Below the pieces are notes generated by a model. It worked only from the letters and a program-made list of their open reading frames with translations. It made no database searches and was not told the origin of the DNA. Made by a program: the position numbers and the translations under genes. A stretch of DNA of 64,000 bases. Source: Closterium sp. Naga37s-1 (taxonomy: Eukaryota > Streptophyta > Zygnematophyceae > Desmidiales > Closteriaceae). The DNA lies in contig CANJKZ010001154.1 of the NCBI GenBank assembly GCA_947471745.1, positions 1,083,501-1,147,500 of the forward strand, given 5' to 3'. Below, piece after piece: positions 43,611-52,591 of this stretch (its first letter is position 1; each line of letters starts with the position of its first letter).

Positions 43611-44164
43611 TGTCGGAGAAATAGCTCTGTTAGTCATCTGCCTGCATTCTGATTCTCTTCTTCTTCTCAGTTCCTTCTGCTGCCTCAGCCACTCTCATGA
43701 AAGAGTCAGAACTCCCACCTCAAGGGTCCTCTCCGAGTGGTGTGCCACCTAGCTGTGAGTTAAGGTAACAACTCTCCACTATGCGAAAGGATAACAAACG
43801 GAAAGCATCAGGGCTGTGTGAGAGAGTGACTTTACCTGGCCTGGGCTCGAACCGTGCATTTCTCAATGTGCGGCTCGAGCCTGGGTTGGTTCAATCACAT
43901 TGGTCGCGTGGATTTCCCCCTTGGTGCTCTCCTACCAACCTCGCGTCAACTTCGCTGGTCCCCCAACTACCTACCCTCGAATATTCATACTCAACATTGC
44001 TACACCAGAACTACACCAGAACTACACCTCAACATAACTGGCACCTTATATGCACAACCGTGCATATTCGGTGACAGCTGTCGGAGAAACAGCTCTGTTA
44101 GTCATCTGCCTGCATTCTGATTCTCTTCTTCTTCTCAGTTCCTTCTGCTGCCTCAGCCACTCTC
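43611..44164. repeat. 86-bp duplicated host segment on both sides of the left Gypsy LTR
   Basis: Gene B intron end plus exon 9 start (43611-43696, TGTCGGAGAAATAGCTCTGT...GCCACTCTC) recurs at 44079-44164 with one mismatch noticed. The first copy lies outside the left LTR and the second inside, between LTR and polyprotein stop. Both copies end at the same base and then join element DNA. The polyprotein's last four codons and stop are read from the second copy. Confidence 0.85.
43698..44076 (-). repeat. 3' LTR of the Gypsy element
   Basis: 379 bp. Same sequence as 51405-51772 plus one extra AGAACTACACC unit. No polypurine tract sits directly beside it; the adjacent DNA is the duplicated host segment. 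Confidence 0.9.
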
Positions 44165-47100
44165 TGCCCCCTCCTGTGCCCGTGCTTGAGCAGCTCGAGC
44201 GCGGGTCACAGGACCAGTACGCTGAGGCCCGGTCCCTCTGATCACGGCTGTGTTCGTCTGATGTTCCCTCAACAACGCCCCTTTGTCGTTTTCCAAGACC
44301 AGCACCCCAGAAGGGCGCACCTCCTTGACTTTCCAGCGCACGGTCCCCAATCCCACGTCCAGAGTGTCCTGCTTCGCTCTCTTCAAATAAACTTCCTGCC
44401 CTTCCCAGACGCCCCTAGCCGTTCTCCCCTCACCCTTGCGTTGCCTCTGTTCGTATCTCCTGGCATCTCGCAGCTGTGCGGTGTGCAGATTCTCCAGCGC
44501 GGCTGGCATCATGTAGCGCATGTAGCGCGCTCTCACCTCGGACAGGGCTACCCAGTTCTTGATCGTGCCCGCTGTCACTGTGTCTGTCAATACCCGCGGT
44601 GCCCCCACTGGCAGAATTGGCTCTCGTCCATAGAGTAGGCTATACGGGGAATGATCCTTCAGCGCTGCCTGCTTCCCAAACCTGTATCCCGCTGCTATCC
44701 AGTCCAACTCATCATCCCAATCCCTCTTCCTCTGCTCCCCGTAGGCCCGCAGCCCTCGCTTGAAGGTCTGCACGGCTCGCTCGGTCAGCCCGTCGCTCTG
44801 CGGGTGGTAGCGGGAGGTCTTTCGGTGCGTGATGCCAGACTCCTCCAGCAACTTCTTGAACTCCCCTTGGAACTCCGTTCCCTGGTCGGTGAGCACCTCA
44901 CCGCACGCTCCAAACCGACACACCACCTGTGCCTTGAAGGCTGCTGCAATATGCCTCGCGCTCTTGCTAGGGATGGCTCTCACCTCCAGCCACTTGCTCA
45001 CATGTTCCACCATGAACACTATATACTGATTCCCGCTCCTGCTAAGCGGCAGCTCTCCCGCGAGGTCTAGGGACCATCGGAACCCCAGCCCACAGATTGG
45101 CAGTGAGTGCAGCTCTGCTTTGGCCTGCGTCAGGTTTGCTTTGCTCCTCTGACATGCCTCGCACCCCTCCACCCACTCCTTCACTTGCCTGCGCATCCCT
45201 TCCCACCACCAGCCCGTCTTCAGCAGGTGTACGGTCCTCTCGTGCCCGAAGTGTCCCAGCTTAGTGTGCACTTCCTTGATCACTGCCTCACGGTCCTTGG
45301 GCGCTGGCACCAGCTTCCAGCCATCCTCCGTCTTGATCTGCAGCTGCTGCTGATACCACCTGTAGTGGTGCCCTCGTGCCCTCACCCTTTCGGACACTGT
45401 CTCATCTTCTTCGGTTTCTCCCTTCACCCATTCCATTGCCTTTGCATCCTGCCAGATGTCAGCTGGCCCCTTACTCCCTTTTGCACCGACCTGCTCCACC
45501 TCTCTTGCCAGCAAGATCAAGGTTTGCGCTGGCTCCTGCTCTATCTCTTCCGCCCCTTGTGTTACCTGTTCCATTTCCAGCGGCGGTGGGTTGCGGGAGA
45601 GACCATCGACGTGCTGCAGCGTCTTCCCCGGCCTGTGCCTGATCTTGAAATCATATTCCTGCAACTTCACTGCCCACCTCGCGTTCCTCCCTGTCAGCCC
45701 TGGTGTGGTCATCAGCCAAGTGAGGGGCTGATGGTCAGTGACCAGGGTGAACTCTCGGCCCTGCAGGTATATCCGGAAGTGCCCAACCGCCCACACTGCC
45801 GCCAGCCCCTCCCCGATGTATGAGCTGTACTGTGCTTCCGCTGGGTTGCAGCTCCTGCTGGCGTAGGCCACCACCTTCTCCACTCCCTCCACCTCTTGGC
45901 ACAGTATTGCCCCCATCCCCTGGCTGCTCCAGTCGGTGTAGAGGATGAAGGGCTGATCTGCTGCCGGCAGCCGCAGCACTGTCGCCGTCTTCACGGCTGT
46001 CATGAGGTCTTGCAGCGCCTCCCTATGCTTTTCTCCCCACTCCCATGCCTTGTCCTCTCGCAACATCCCATTCAGCACCGTCGCTCTCTTGCTGAAGTTA
46101 GGCACAAAGCGTCTGTAGTAGCTGAGGAAGCCCAAGACCGCACGCAGCCCTGACTTGTCTCTCGGTTCCCTCAGCCTGTCCAGCACCTGCACCTTTGCTT
46201 GCTGGATCCCAATCTGCCCCCCTGTGACCTCATACCCCAGGTACTGCACTGTCCGCTCCCCCCATCTACATTTGTTGGGATGGCATGTGAGCCCTGCCCC
46301 TTCTATAGCACTCAATGTCCTCTCCACGTCTTCCAGGTGCTGCTGTTCGGTCCCGCTGAAGATCACCACGTCATCGATGTAGCACGCCGCACGTTCTATT
46401 CCCCGCAGCACCGCATCCATGACTCGCTGGAACACTGCCGAGGCGTTCCTTAGGCCGAAGGGCATGTACAGCCACTCGTACAACCCATCTGGTCCGTGGA
46501 AGGCCGTTTTCTTCACATCCTCCTCTCTGATCTTGATTTGATTGAATCCCTGGCGCAGGTCCAGCGTCGTGAAGAACACCCCGTCGGCCAACTTGTCGAA
46601 GAGTTTTTCCGCCATCGGCATCGGGTATCTATCCGGCACTGTGATTTTGTTGAGATCCCTGTAATCCCCGCACATTCTCCTGCTCAGCACCTCGCCTGTC
46701 AAGTCCTTCCTGGCTGCCACCACGGTTGGGGTGGCGTATTCAGACTCTGACCTCCTGATCAGTCCGGCTTCCAGCAGCTCCTTTAGCTTCTCCCTGCAGA
46801 TCGCTTCATCCCCTGGTGGCATCTTCCTCCTGCGGTGGAATACCGACTCGTCACTGCTCAGCTTCAATGCCATCTCTTTGATCTTGCACTTCCCCAACTC
46901 CCGCAGGGTGAAGGCGAAGCCCTTCCGATGCTTGGCCAGCACTGCTCGCATTGCTGCCTTCCCTTTCTCGCTCATGTTTTCCCCTATCTTCCACTCTGGC
47001 TCCTCTTTCTGCAGGCAGGCCCACACCCCTTGCCGGACTGTCGCTACTGTGTTTTCTCCCTCCTTCAGTCCCCAGTGTAGCACCGTCTCCTTCCACATCC

Positions 47101-50100
47101 GCTGCACCAGCCATCTCATCATGTACCCATCCATAGCGTTCCCCAATGCCCGCCTCCTTTCCTTCTCACTCACGCCAGGGGCTGCTATGGCATTCTCCTT
47201 GTACCCCATGGCCAGCTCTCTCTCCAAGGCCGTGGGCTCTTCCCACCGTCCTTTCTTGTGGTCCTTTATCAGTCCTGGGCCCGGCTGCTCTCCGTACATC
47301 CGGTATCCTGCTGCCCCCTCATATGACACCAGGGTGGGTAGTGCTTGCCTCTCCTGCCCCACCTGGTTACATGGATAGTGTCTGCTGTAGCTCCGTTTGT
47401 TCACTGGTGCTGGCGTTCTCCCTGGCTCCAGTATGTCGCTCAATTTCCGCCCCCCTGCTCTCTGCACCCCCTCTATCTCCTTCTGCAGGTCCTCCACTGG
47501 TACCACGTTCTGCCAATACATCCTAAGCCGGTGTGCGTATGCTCCCATTCGCGCCGCATCACTGCTCACCCGTTTGCCCACCTGCCTCGTTACTCTCTCC
47601 CTCACCAGTCTGACTGGTTCTCGTACATCTCCTTCCATGTCTAAATGTTCCAGCAGGTAAGCCAGCCTGCCCTGCCTAGCCTGCACCCACTCCATGATCT
47701 TGAACAGTTCCTCCATCAATTTGGTCCTGGGGTCTTGCTCGCCCTTACCCTTCCCTGCCCATGATACCCCCTGGCATTCCCACCCTGCCACCAGCAGATC
47801 CACGTGCCCCCAGCTTGCTACCTCAGCTTCCGTGATAGCCCTTATATCGTCCACTCCTCTGCCCATTGCTGCCTTAATCACCTCTCCCTTCAGCAGTTCC
47901 GAAAACTCTCTGTGTAACTCCCACGCAAGATGCTCCGCTATTTTCCTCACTTCCGGTGCCTGCTCCACGTAAATCCATTGCTTGACTGCAATTCCATTCC
48001 GCACCACTGCTGCCAGTCCCGCCCCTATTCCTCCGAACAGTTCCACCAGCCGGATGGGTTGCTGCCAATCGCTTTGTTGGCCAGGCTCGTCCATGAAACG
48101 CATCCTGGGCGCCCCGCCCTTTCCTTCGCCTGCCGCGCTGTCCTGTGCCCCCTGTCTTGCTGTCCCCTCTCTCTGGTCCGCCCGGTAAGCCCTTTTTGGC
48201 TCTGTCTTGACAAACTGCACAGGCAGCTGCCCTAGTGGCTCACCCTTCCTCCACCACCTGGTCCGGAACTCCACTGTCTCCTTCCAAAAGCAAATGGTCA
48301 TGCCCAATGCAAAAATCATCTCTGTTCCCACCAACACGTCAAAATCCTCAGATTCTGAAATCCCGCACCTGATTCTGACTGGCGTTTCATGTTTCTCCCC
48401 CTTCAGCACCGTCAGTTCTATCGGAGTCCTTGTGCACGGCATCCACTTTGACTCTCCTCCCTCTGCTGTCATCACTAGCATCCCCTTCACCACGTGTCTG
48501 TCAGGTGCCCACAGTCCCAGCTTCTCGGCCATCCCCTTCCCTAGTATAACGCTCTGCGCTCCAGTGTCTATGATTGCCGTCTTAGCCTTCTCCCCTTCCA
48601 CTGACAACGCGCCGCCTTGAATCAGCAGCACAGAGGTCTGGCATGCCAACCTCTCCTGGGGGTGCCGTGCCGCAGTGCATCTCTCTTCCTTTTCTTCCGG
48701 TTTCTGTCCTCTCTCCCGCTCCTTCCTCCCCTGCTCCTTCCGTGCATCTTTTCCTCCGCTGCGCAGCCCCAGCTCCTCTCTTCCTCTCCATGCCATGTAC
48801 GCTGGTTGCTCTTCATGTTCTACCTCATGCTCTTCTCCTCCTCCCCAAACCATGAATGCGGCTTCCTCGTCCTGCCCCACATCTTCCTCCTCCTCTTCCT
48901 TGGCGTACATCCCCGCCTCTGCTTCGCGTCGTGGTCCCATTGCCTGCAGCTGGGCTTGTAGCCTGCTGATCTGCTTCTCCAGATCTTCTGGCGTCTTCTT
49001 CACCGCTCCCTCTCGCTGATAGCACTCTTTTGCTGCATGCCCTCCCTTCCCACAGACTTCGCACTTCGGCGCCGTTGGACATTCCCGCCGCCGGTGTCCT
49101 GGCTTGCCACAGGAGTCGCAGTTTTTACAGTCTCTGCGCAAGTGTCCTGGCTGTCCGCACCTGTGGCACGTCCGCGTGTCAGGCCTGGTTTCGCCTCGAC
49201 CCGCCGCTCTGTCCTTCTCCTCTGGTATCATGGCTGCTGCCCATGTAGGTCCCCTGCCTCGCTCCGCTGGTCGGGGCCGGTAGGCTTCATATTTCCTCTG
49301 TGCCAGCTCCATCTTCTCTGCCATCTCAAACACTTCATCTAGCGTCGTGTCAGCCCCCATTTCGTACACCTTCATGCGCAGCCCGCTCCCCAAAGTGCCC
49401 TCCAGCCCGTCCAGGAATTTGCTCACGAGCAGGCCCATATCTGCACAAGTCACATCCTCCGCCAAGTTAACCAGCCGGTTGTAGTAGGTGAGCAGCGACT
49501 CACCCCGCCCCTTCCTGAAATCTTGGAATTCCCTTATCTTCTCTGCGGTGTGGCCTGGAAACTGCCGCTGCAGCCGCCTTAGGAATGCTTCCGTTGGGTC
49601 TTCCCCGTACCTTCCTGCCCTCTCCATCAGCTCATCCATCTTCATCCTGTACAGTGTCTCTGCCTCCCCTTCCAGTGTGTTCGGCAGACTCAGGAAGAAG
49701 TCTACCGAGTCCATGCCGCTCCTCTCCCATCTGTACCGCACGTTGCCCACTTGCATCAGGTAATTCTTCAGCGTGGGCCCCGTACGCTGATCTCCTGAGA
49801 AGCGTGCTGGCACCTCCACCCTCGTGACCATGGCCGTGCTTCCCCTGCCTTCTCCCCATGCCTCGCTCGGCCCTCCTGCCGATCTCCCTGTTGCTCCTCT
49901 CTCTCTCGCCCGCTGTATTCCCTCCCTTGCTTCTCTGGCTTGCTCCAGGCTGTGCATCAGCCCGCTGCCTCCCTCTCTGCTGCCGCGTTGATCCCGTCCT
50001 CCCTCACCGGCACGTCTTCCGTCGTGTTGCCAACGCCGGCCAGGCGAGCGAGACCCACTGCTGTGCCTCCCGCCCCTGCTCTGTTGCCGATGTTGCGAAC

Positions 50101-51376
50101 GGTATCCGCCTTCCCGGCTTTCTTCATGTTGCAGGTGCCAATCAGGCGAGCGCGCCTCGCTTCCCCACTTCTCTCCACGGTACCGTTGCATGTCAGGCGA
50201 GCGATAGCCACCTCCGCGTCTCTCATTACGAGAGTAATGATGATCTGGTGAGCGCAGATCCCCTCCGCTTCTTCCGCCGTGATACCTCCGCGGATCTGGC
50301 GAGTGCGCACTGCCCCCGCGCGCACTGTCCCGGTGCTGCCGCGGATCTGGCGAGCGGTAGCCGCCTCCGCGCCTCTTCTCATGCAGCGGCCGCAGATCTG
50401 GAGAGTGGTAGCCGCTTTCGCGCCTCCCGTCATACTGCAGCCGCGGATCTGGCGAGCGCACGCCGCCGCCGCGTCCCCCGTCACGGTTCTGCCGCGGATC
50501 TGGCGAGCGCACGCCGCCTCCCCTTCCCTCATCACGATGTAGCCGCGGATCTGGCGAGCGCGCGCCGCCGCCGCGTCCCCCGTCACGATTCAGCCGCGGA
50601 TCTGGCGAGCGCGCGCCGCCACCGCGTCCCCCGTCACGATTCAGCCGCGGGTCTGGCGAGCGCGCGCCGCCACCGCGTCCTTCGTCACGTTGCTGACGCG
50701 GATCCGGAGAGCGCGAGCCACTGCTACGCTTCCCGCCGTCACTCTTCTCTCCGCCGCGCGGCTGGTTCCGAGCACCGCTCTTTCCGTCCGCCTCCGCCGT
50801 GCTTGGCTCCGCCGCCACGCCCGCCTGCGCGGGGTCGTCGTTGTTGACTCCAGCGGGTATATCGCGCTGCTCGCCTGCGCCTTCCTCCTGGGATGCGTCA
50901 TCGCCCTTGGTTTCGCCTTCGCGATTCGGCTCCTGCACATGATTCGCCGTGTCGGCCTCGTCTTCTCCATCCACATCAAGATCGCCTTGGCGACCCGAGA
51001 AGAGCTCCTCCAGACCACGCCCGCGACTTCGATCTTCGCGACGGCGATAGCCTTCCTCCGGCGAGCGGTATGCTCCCGTGTCCTGGCGATACCCATGACC
51101 GCCGGCGGCTCCGTGGCGCTCGTCCGTCCGCCACGGGTCACTCCCCATCATGGCGGATCCAGATCCGCCCCTTCCTTCTCGAGCGGATCCCCCCCCCTGG
51201 CGATCTGGCGCGAGAGGGACCTGATCCGCACGAAAGGCCGGCCTCCGCGGCGATCGCTCAGGCCGCCGCGGCGACCTCTCCAGCGAACGCCCGCGCTCAC
51301 GTGAGTGTTCGCGCCGCGCGCGATTCTCCTCATGGCGACCGTAGTTCCTGCCATAACGCAGCTCGTACACATCCAT
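44153..51376 (-). CDS. Gypsy Gag-Pol polyprotein with C5-cytosine methyltransferase domain (2407 aa)
   Basis: Single frame, read from 51376. Residues 1-480 are Arg/Ser/Gly-rich with RSPDPR...DGGRGGG repeats. Gag follows (VPARFSGDQRTGPTLKNYL). Three CCHC knuckles lie at about 737-785 (CHRCGQPGHLRRDC, CDSCGKPGHRRREC, CEVCGKGGHAAKEC). Protease IIDTGAQSVILG has Asp937. The methyltransferase is at about 1107-1427: motif I VELFGGIGAGLAAV (1111-1124), motif IV AGWECQGVSWAGK with Cys1201, motif VI LLEHLD with Glu1243, motif VIII AHRLRMYWQN (about 1280-1291), motif IX LSDILEPGR, motif X RRALGNAMDGYMM. RT follows, with CYIDDVVIFSG at 1666-1669, RNase H (LYTDWSSQGMGA, about 1813), integrase HHCC (about 2035-2085) and DDE core (SLDLAGE, LTDQGTEFQG, SDGLTERAV). 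No chromodomain was seen. The last residues (AESG) come from duplicated host DNA. Antisense frames here are shadows. Confidence 0.93.
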   Translation of the reverse strand: MDVYELRYGRNYGRHEENRARREHSRERGRSLERSPRRPERSPRRPAFRADQVPLAPDRQGGGSAREGRGGSGSAMMGSDPWRTDERHGAAGGHGYRQDTGAYRSPEEGYRRREDRSRGRGLEELFSGRQGDLDVDGEDEADTANHVQEPNREGETKGDDASQEEGAGEQRDIPAGVNNDDPAQAGVAAEPSTAEADGKSGARNQPRGGEKSDGGKRSSGSRSPDPRQQRDEGRGGGARSPDPRLNRDGGRGGGARSPDPRLNRDGGRGGGARSPDPRLHRDEGRGGGVRSPDPRQNRDGGRGGGVRSPDPRLQYDGRRESGYHSPDLRPLHEKRRGGGYRSPDPRQHRDSARGGSAHSPDPRRYHGGRSGGDLRSPDHHYSRNERRGGGYRSPDMQRYRGEKWGSEARSPDWHLQHEESREGGYRSQHRQQSRGGRHSSGSRSPGRRWQHDGRRAGEGGRDQRGSREGGSGLMHSLEQAREAREGIQRARERGATGRSAGGPSEAWGEGRGSTAMVTRVEVPARFSGDQRTGPTLKNYLMQVGNVRYRWERSGMDSVDFFLSLPNTLEGEAETLYRMKMDELMERAGRYGEDPTEAFLRRLQRQFPGHTAEKIREFQDFRKGRGESLLTYYNRLVNLAEDVTCADMGLLVSKFLDGLEGTLGSGLRMKVYEMGADTTLDEVFEMAEKMELAQRKYEAYRPRPAERGRGPTWAAAMIPEEKDRAAGRGETRPDTRTCHRCGQPGHLRRDCKNCDSCGKPGHRRRECPTAPKCEVCGKGGHAAKECYQREGAVKKTPEDLEKQISRLQAQLQAMGPRREAEAGMYAKEEEEEDVGQDEEAAFMVWGGGEEHEVEHEEQPAYMAWRGREELGLRSGGKDARKEQGRKERERGQKPEEKEERCTAARHPQERLACQTSVLLIQGGALSVEGEKAKTAIIDTGAQSVILGKGMAEKLGLWAPDRHVVKGMLVMTAEGGESKWMPCTRTPIELTVLKGEKHETPVRIRCGISESEDFDVLVGTEMIFALGMTICFWKETVEFRTRWWRKGEPLGQLPVQFVKTEPKRAYRADQREGTARQGAQDSAAGEGKGGAPRMRFMDEPGQQSDWQQPIRLVELFGGIGAGLAAVVRNGIAVKQWIYVEQAPEVRKIAEHLAWELHREFSELLKGEVIKAAMGRGVDDIRAITEAEVASWGHVDLLVAGWECQGVSWAGKGKGEQDPRTKLMEELFKIMEWVQARQGRLAYLLEHLDMEGDVREPVRLVRERVTRQVGKRVSSDAARMGAYAHRLRMYWQNVVPVEDLQKEIEGVQRAGGRKLSDILEPGRTPAPVNKRSYSRHYPCNQVGQERQALPTLVSYEGAAGYRMYGEQPGPGLIKDHKKGRWEEPTALERELAMGYKENAIAAPGVSEKERRRALGNAMDGYMMRWLVQRMWKETVLHWGLKEGENTVATVRQGVWACLQKEEPEWKIGENMSEKGKAAMRAVLAKHRKGFAFTLRELGKCKIKEMALKLSSDESVFHRRRKMPPGDEAICREKLKELLEAGLIRRSESEYATPTVVAARKDLTGEVLSRRMCGDYRDLNKITVPDRYPMPMAEKLFDKLADGVFFTTLDLRQGFNQIKIREEDVKKTAFHGPDGLYEWLYMPFGLRNASAVFQRVMDAVLRGIERAACYIDDVVIFSGTEQQHLEDVERTLSAIEGAGLTCHPNKCRWGERTVQYLGYEVTGGQIGIQQAKVQVLDRLREPRDKSGLRAVLGFLSYYRRFVPNFSKRATVLNGMLREDKAWEWGEKHREALQDLMTAVKTATVLRLPAADQPFILYTDWSSQGMGAILCQEVEGVEKVVAYASRSCNPAEAQYSSYIGEGLAAVWAVGHFRIYLQGREFTLVTDHQPLTWLMTTPGLTGRNARWAVKLQEYDFKIRHRPGKTLQHVDGLSRNPPPLEMEQVTQGAEEIEQEPAQTLILLAREVEQVGAKGSKGPADIWQDAKAMEWVKGETEEDETVSERVRARGHHYRWYQQQLQIKTEDGWKLVPAPKDREAVIKEVHTKLGHFGHERTVHLLKTGWWWEGMRRQVKEWVEGCEACQRSKANLTQAKAELHSLPICGLGFRWSLDLAGELPLSRSGNQYIVFMVEHVSKWLEVRAIPSKSARHIAAAFKAQVVCRFGACGEVLTDQGTEFQGEFKKLLEESGITHRKTSRYHPQSDGLTERAVQTFKRGLRAYGEQRKRDWDDELDWIAAGYRFGKQAALKDHSPYSLLYGREPILPVGAPRVLTDTVTAGTIKNWVALSEVRARYMRYMMPAALENLHTAQLRDARRYEQRQRKGEGRTARGVWEGQEVYLKRAKQDTLDVGLGTVRWKVKEVRPSGVLVLENDKGALLREHQTNTAVIRGTGPQRTGPVTRARAAQARAQEGAESG
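47100..48058 (-). other. Cytosine-5 DNA methyltransferase domain within the Gypsy polyprotein
   Basis: Residues 1107-1427 of the polyprotein. The AdoMet-binding loop (ELFGGIGAG), the nucleophile loop (ECQG) and the Glu of the ENV-type motif occur in the usual order. The spacing, the A-H-R-x-R-x-Y-W motif and the LGNAMD ending resemble DNMT3/DRM-type enzymes more than Dnmt1/MET1. There is no target-recognition domain of bacterial size and no PWWP, UBA or ADD module. The canonical Pro before the catalytic Cys is Glu here. If released by the element's protease, it could methylate new copies or host DNA; activity is inference. Confidence 0.88.
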
Positions 51377-51390
51377 GCTCGTACGCGCAC

Positions 51391-51404
51391 CTTTCCGTTT
51401 GTTA
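51391..51404 (-). promoter_or_regulatory. Predicted self-priming primer binding site of the Gypsy element
   Basis: On the coding strand TAACAAACGGAAAG begins at the base directly after the 5' LTR. It is perfectly complementary over 14 nt to CTTTCCGTTTGTTA inside the same LTR (plus-strand 51499-51512). In Tf1 and sushi-type Gypsy elements the primer site pairs with the transcript's own 5' end. Here the pairing region would be the start of R if transcription begins near 51512, but no TATA box sits 25-35 nt upstream, so that part is uncertain. Confidence 0.65.
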
Positions 51405-51772
51405 TGAAAGAGTCAGAACTCCCACCTCAAGGGTCCTCTCCGAGTGGTGTGCCACCTAGCTGTGAGTTAAGGTAACAACTCTCCACTATGCGAAAGGATA
51501 ACAAACGGAAAGCATCAGGGCTGTGTGAGAGAGTGACTTTACCTGGCCTGGGCTCGAACCGTGCATTTCTCAATGTGCGGCTCGAGCCTGGGTTGGTTCA
51601 ATCACATTGGTCGCGTGGATTTCCCCCTTGGTGCTCTCCTACCAACCTCGCGTCAACTTCGCTGGTCCCCCAACTACCTACCCTCGAATATTCATACTCA
51701 ACATTGCTACACCAGAACTACACCTCAACATAACTGGCACCTTATATGCACAACCGTGCATATTCGGTGACA
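51405..51772 (-). repeat. 5' LTR of the Gypsy element
   Basis: 368 bp; on the coding strand starts TGTCACCGAATATGC and ends GACTCTTTCA. Contains GCATATAAGG (about 51740-51750), a TATA-like box near its start. The polyprotein Met is only 28 bp after the LTR, an unusually short leader. Confidence 0.9.
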
Positions 51773-51960
51773 AGAGAGAGGGGGAGGGAGGGAGGGAAGG
51801 GGGGTGGGAAGGAGGGGCTGGGGGAGGGAAGGGAGGGGGGGAAGAGGGACAAAGGGAGGGGGTGTGAGGGGAGGGATGGAGGGTTGATTGAGAGAGAGTG
51901 GGAGGGGAAAGGGAGGAGGGAGGGGAGGAGGGACGGAGGGAGGGACGGAGGGAGGGTAAC
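51773..51960. repeat. GA-rich low-complexity tract in the gene B intron beside the Gypsy element
   Basis: GGGAGGGAGGGA-type purine tract of about 190 bp beginning at the last base of the right LTR. No coding potential, and no host exon 9 remainder is visible here. Confidence 0.7.
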
Positions 51961-52573
51961 GGCGTTGGTGGGAGGGAGGAGAGCATAATCCAGTGAGCAA
52001 TGTAAGGGTTTCAAACAGAAAGTTTTCAGGAGAGCAGAGTAGGCAAGGGGGATACATACTCTCTCTTGTCATTATTCTAAAACCGAGAACTGCTCTGCAC
52101 CCCCCCCGTTCACTATCCTGCACATTGTTTCGCCTCACCTTGTGTCCGACTTGCTGCTCAGATGCGTGCTGGGCGTTCGCAGTGGTGGCGAGCATAGAAG
52201 CAGCATACGGCATCGCAACAAAGAAACCCGCGCCACAACTCTCAGTGGACTCGCTCTTTGTAGCCATGGGGCTCACCACAGAAGAAGGGAAGTGCGCCGA
52301 CGGGGGTTCCCCAACAGAAGCCTTCGAGAAGCTCTTGACTTTACCCAAAGGAGGACTCACTCTAACTACCAATGTAAGAGCTGTTGTGCTGCTTTAAAGA
52401 CTTTCTCCTTTCCAATACGGGAGCACTAGCAAAGGGGTAATTGTCAGATAGACAGACACGTGCGTGAGGTGTCTTCTTCTAAATTGGGTTAGAAGGGCAT
52501 GTGTTTTGTGGATAGCAGACCCATACATAACTCCCGATGACTCACGTGTAGTTGGATTGACCAAAAGGGGTAA

Positions 52574-52591
52574 TTTTTAAGTCGACTCATT
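52574..52591. repeat. Degenerate isolated palindrome, gene B intron
   Basis: TTTTAAGTCGACTCATTT, three changes from TTTTGAGTCGACTCAAAA. No flanking duplication could be recognised, so this may be an old copy whose repeats have decayed. Confidence 0.5.

Larger units (their letters stand above)
43698..51772 (-). mobile_element. Ty3/Gypsy retrotransposon encoding a DNA methyltransferase
   Basis: An 8.1-kb element inserted antisense in gene B exon 9. LTRs of 379 bp (43698-44076) and 368 bp (51405-51772) both run TG...CA and differ mainly by an 11-bp duplication (AGAACTACACC) in the left one. One polyprotein frame fills the interior. The LTR-internal junction has no tRNA-type primer site but a self-complementary one. 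No clean 4-5 bp target duplication is present, because the left end is rearranged by the 86-bp host duplication and part of the host exon seems lost at the right end. Near-identical LTRs and an uninterrupted 2407-codon frame mark it as young and possibly competent. Confidence 0.93.

Noticed and set aside
45107..51304. Many plus-strand frames across the Gypsy element
   Set aside because: Antisense shadows of the 2407-codon polyprotein; Pro/Ser/Cys-rich with no motifs.
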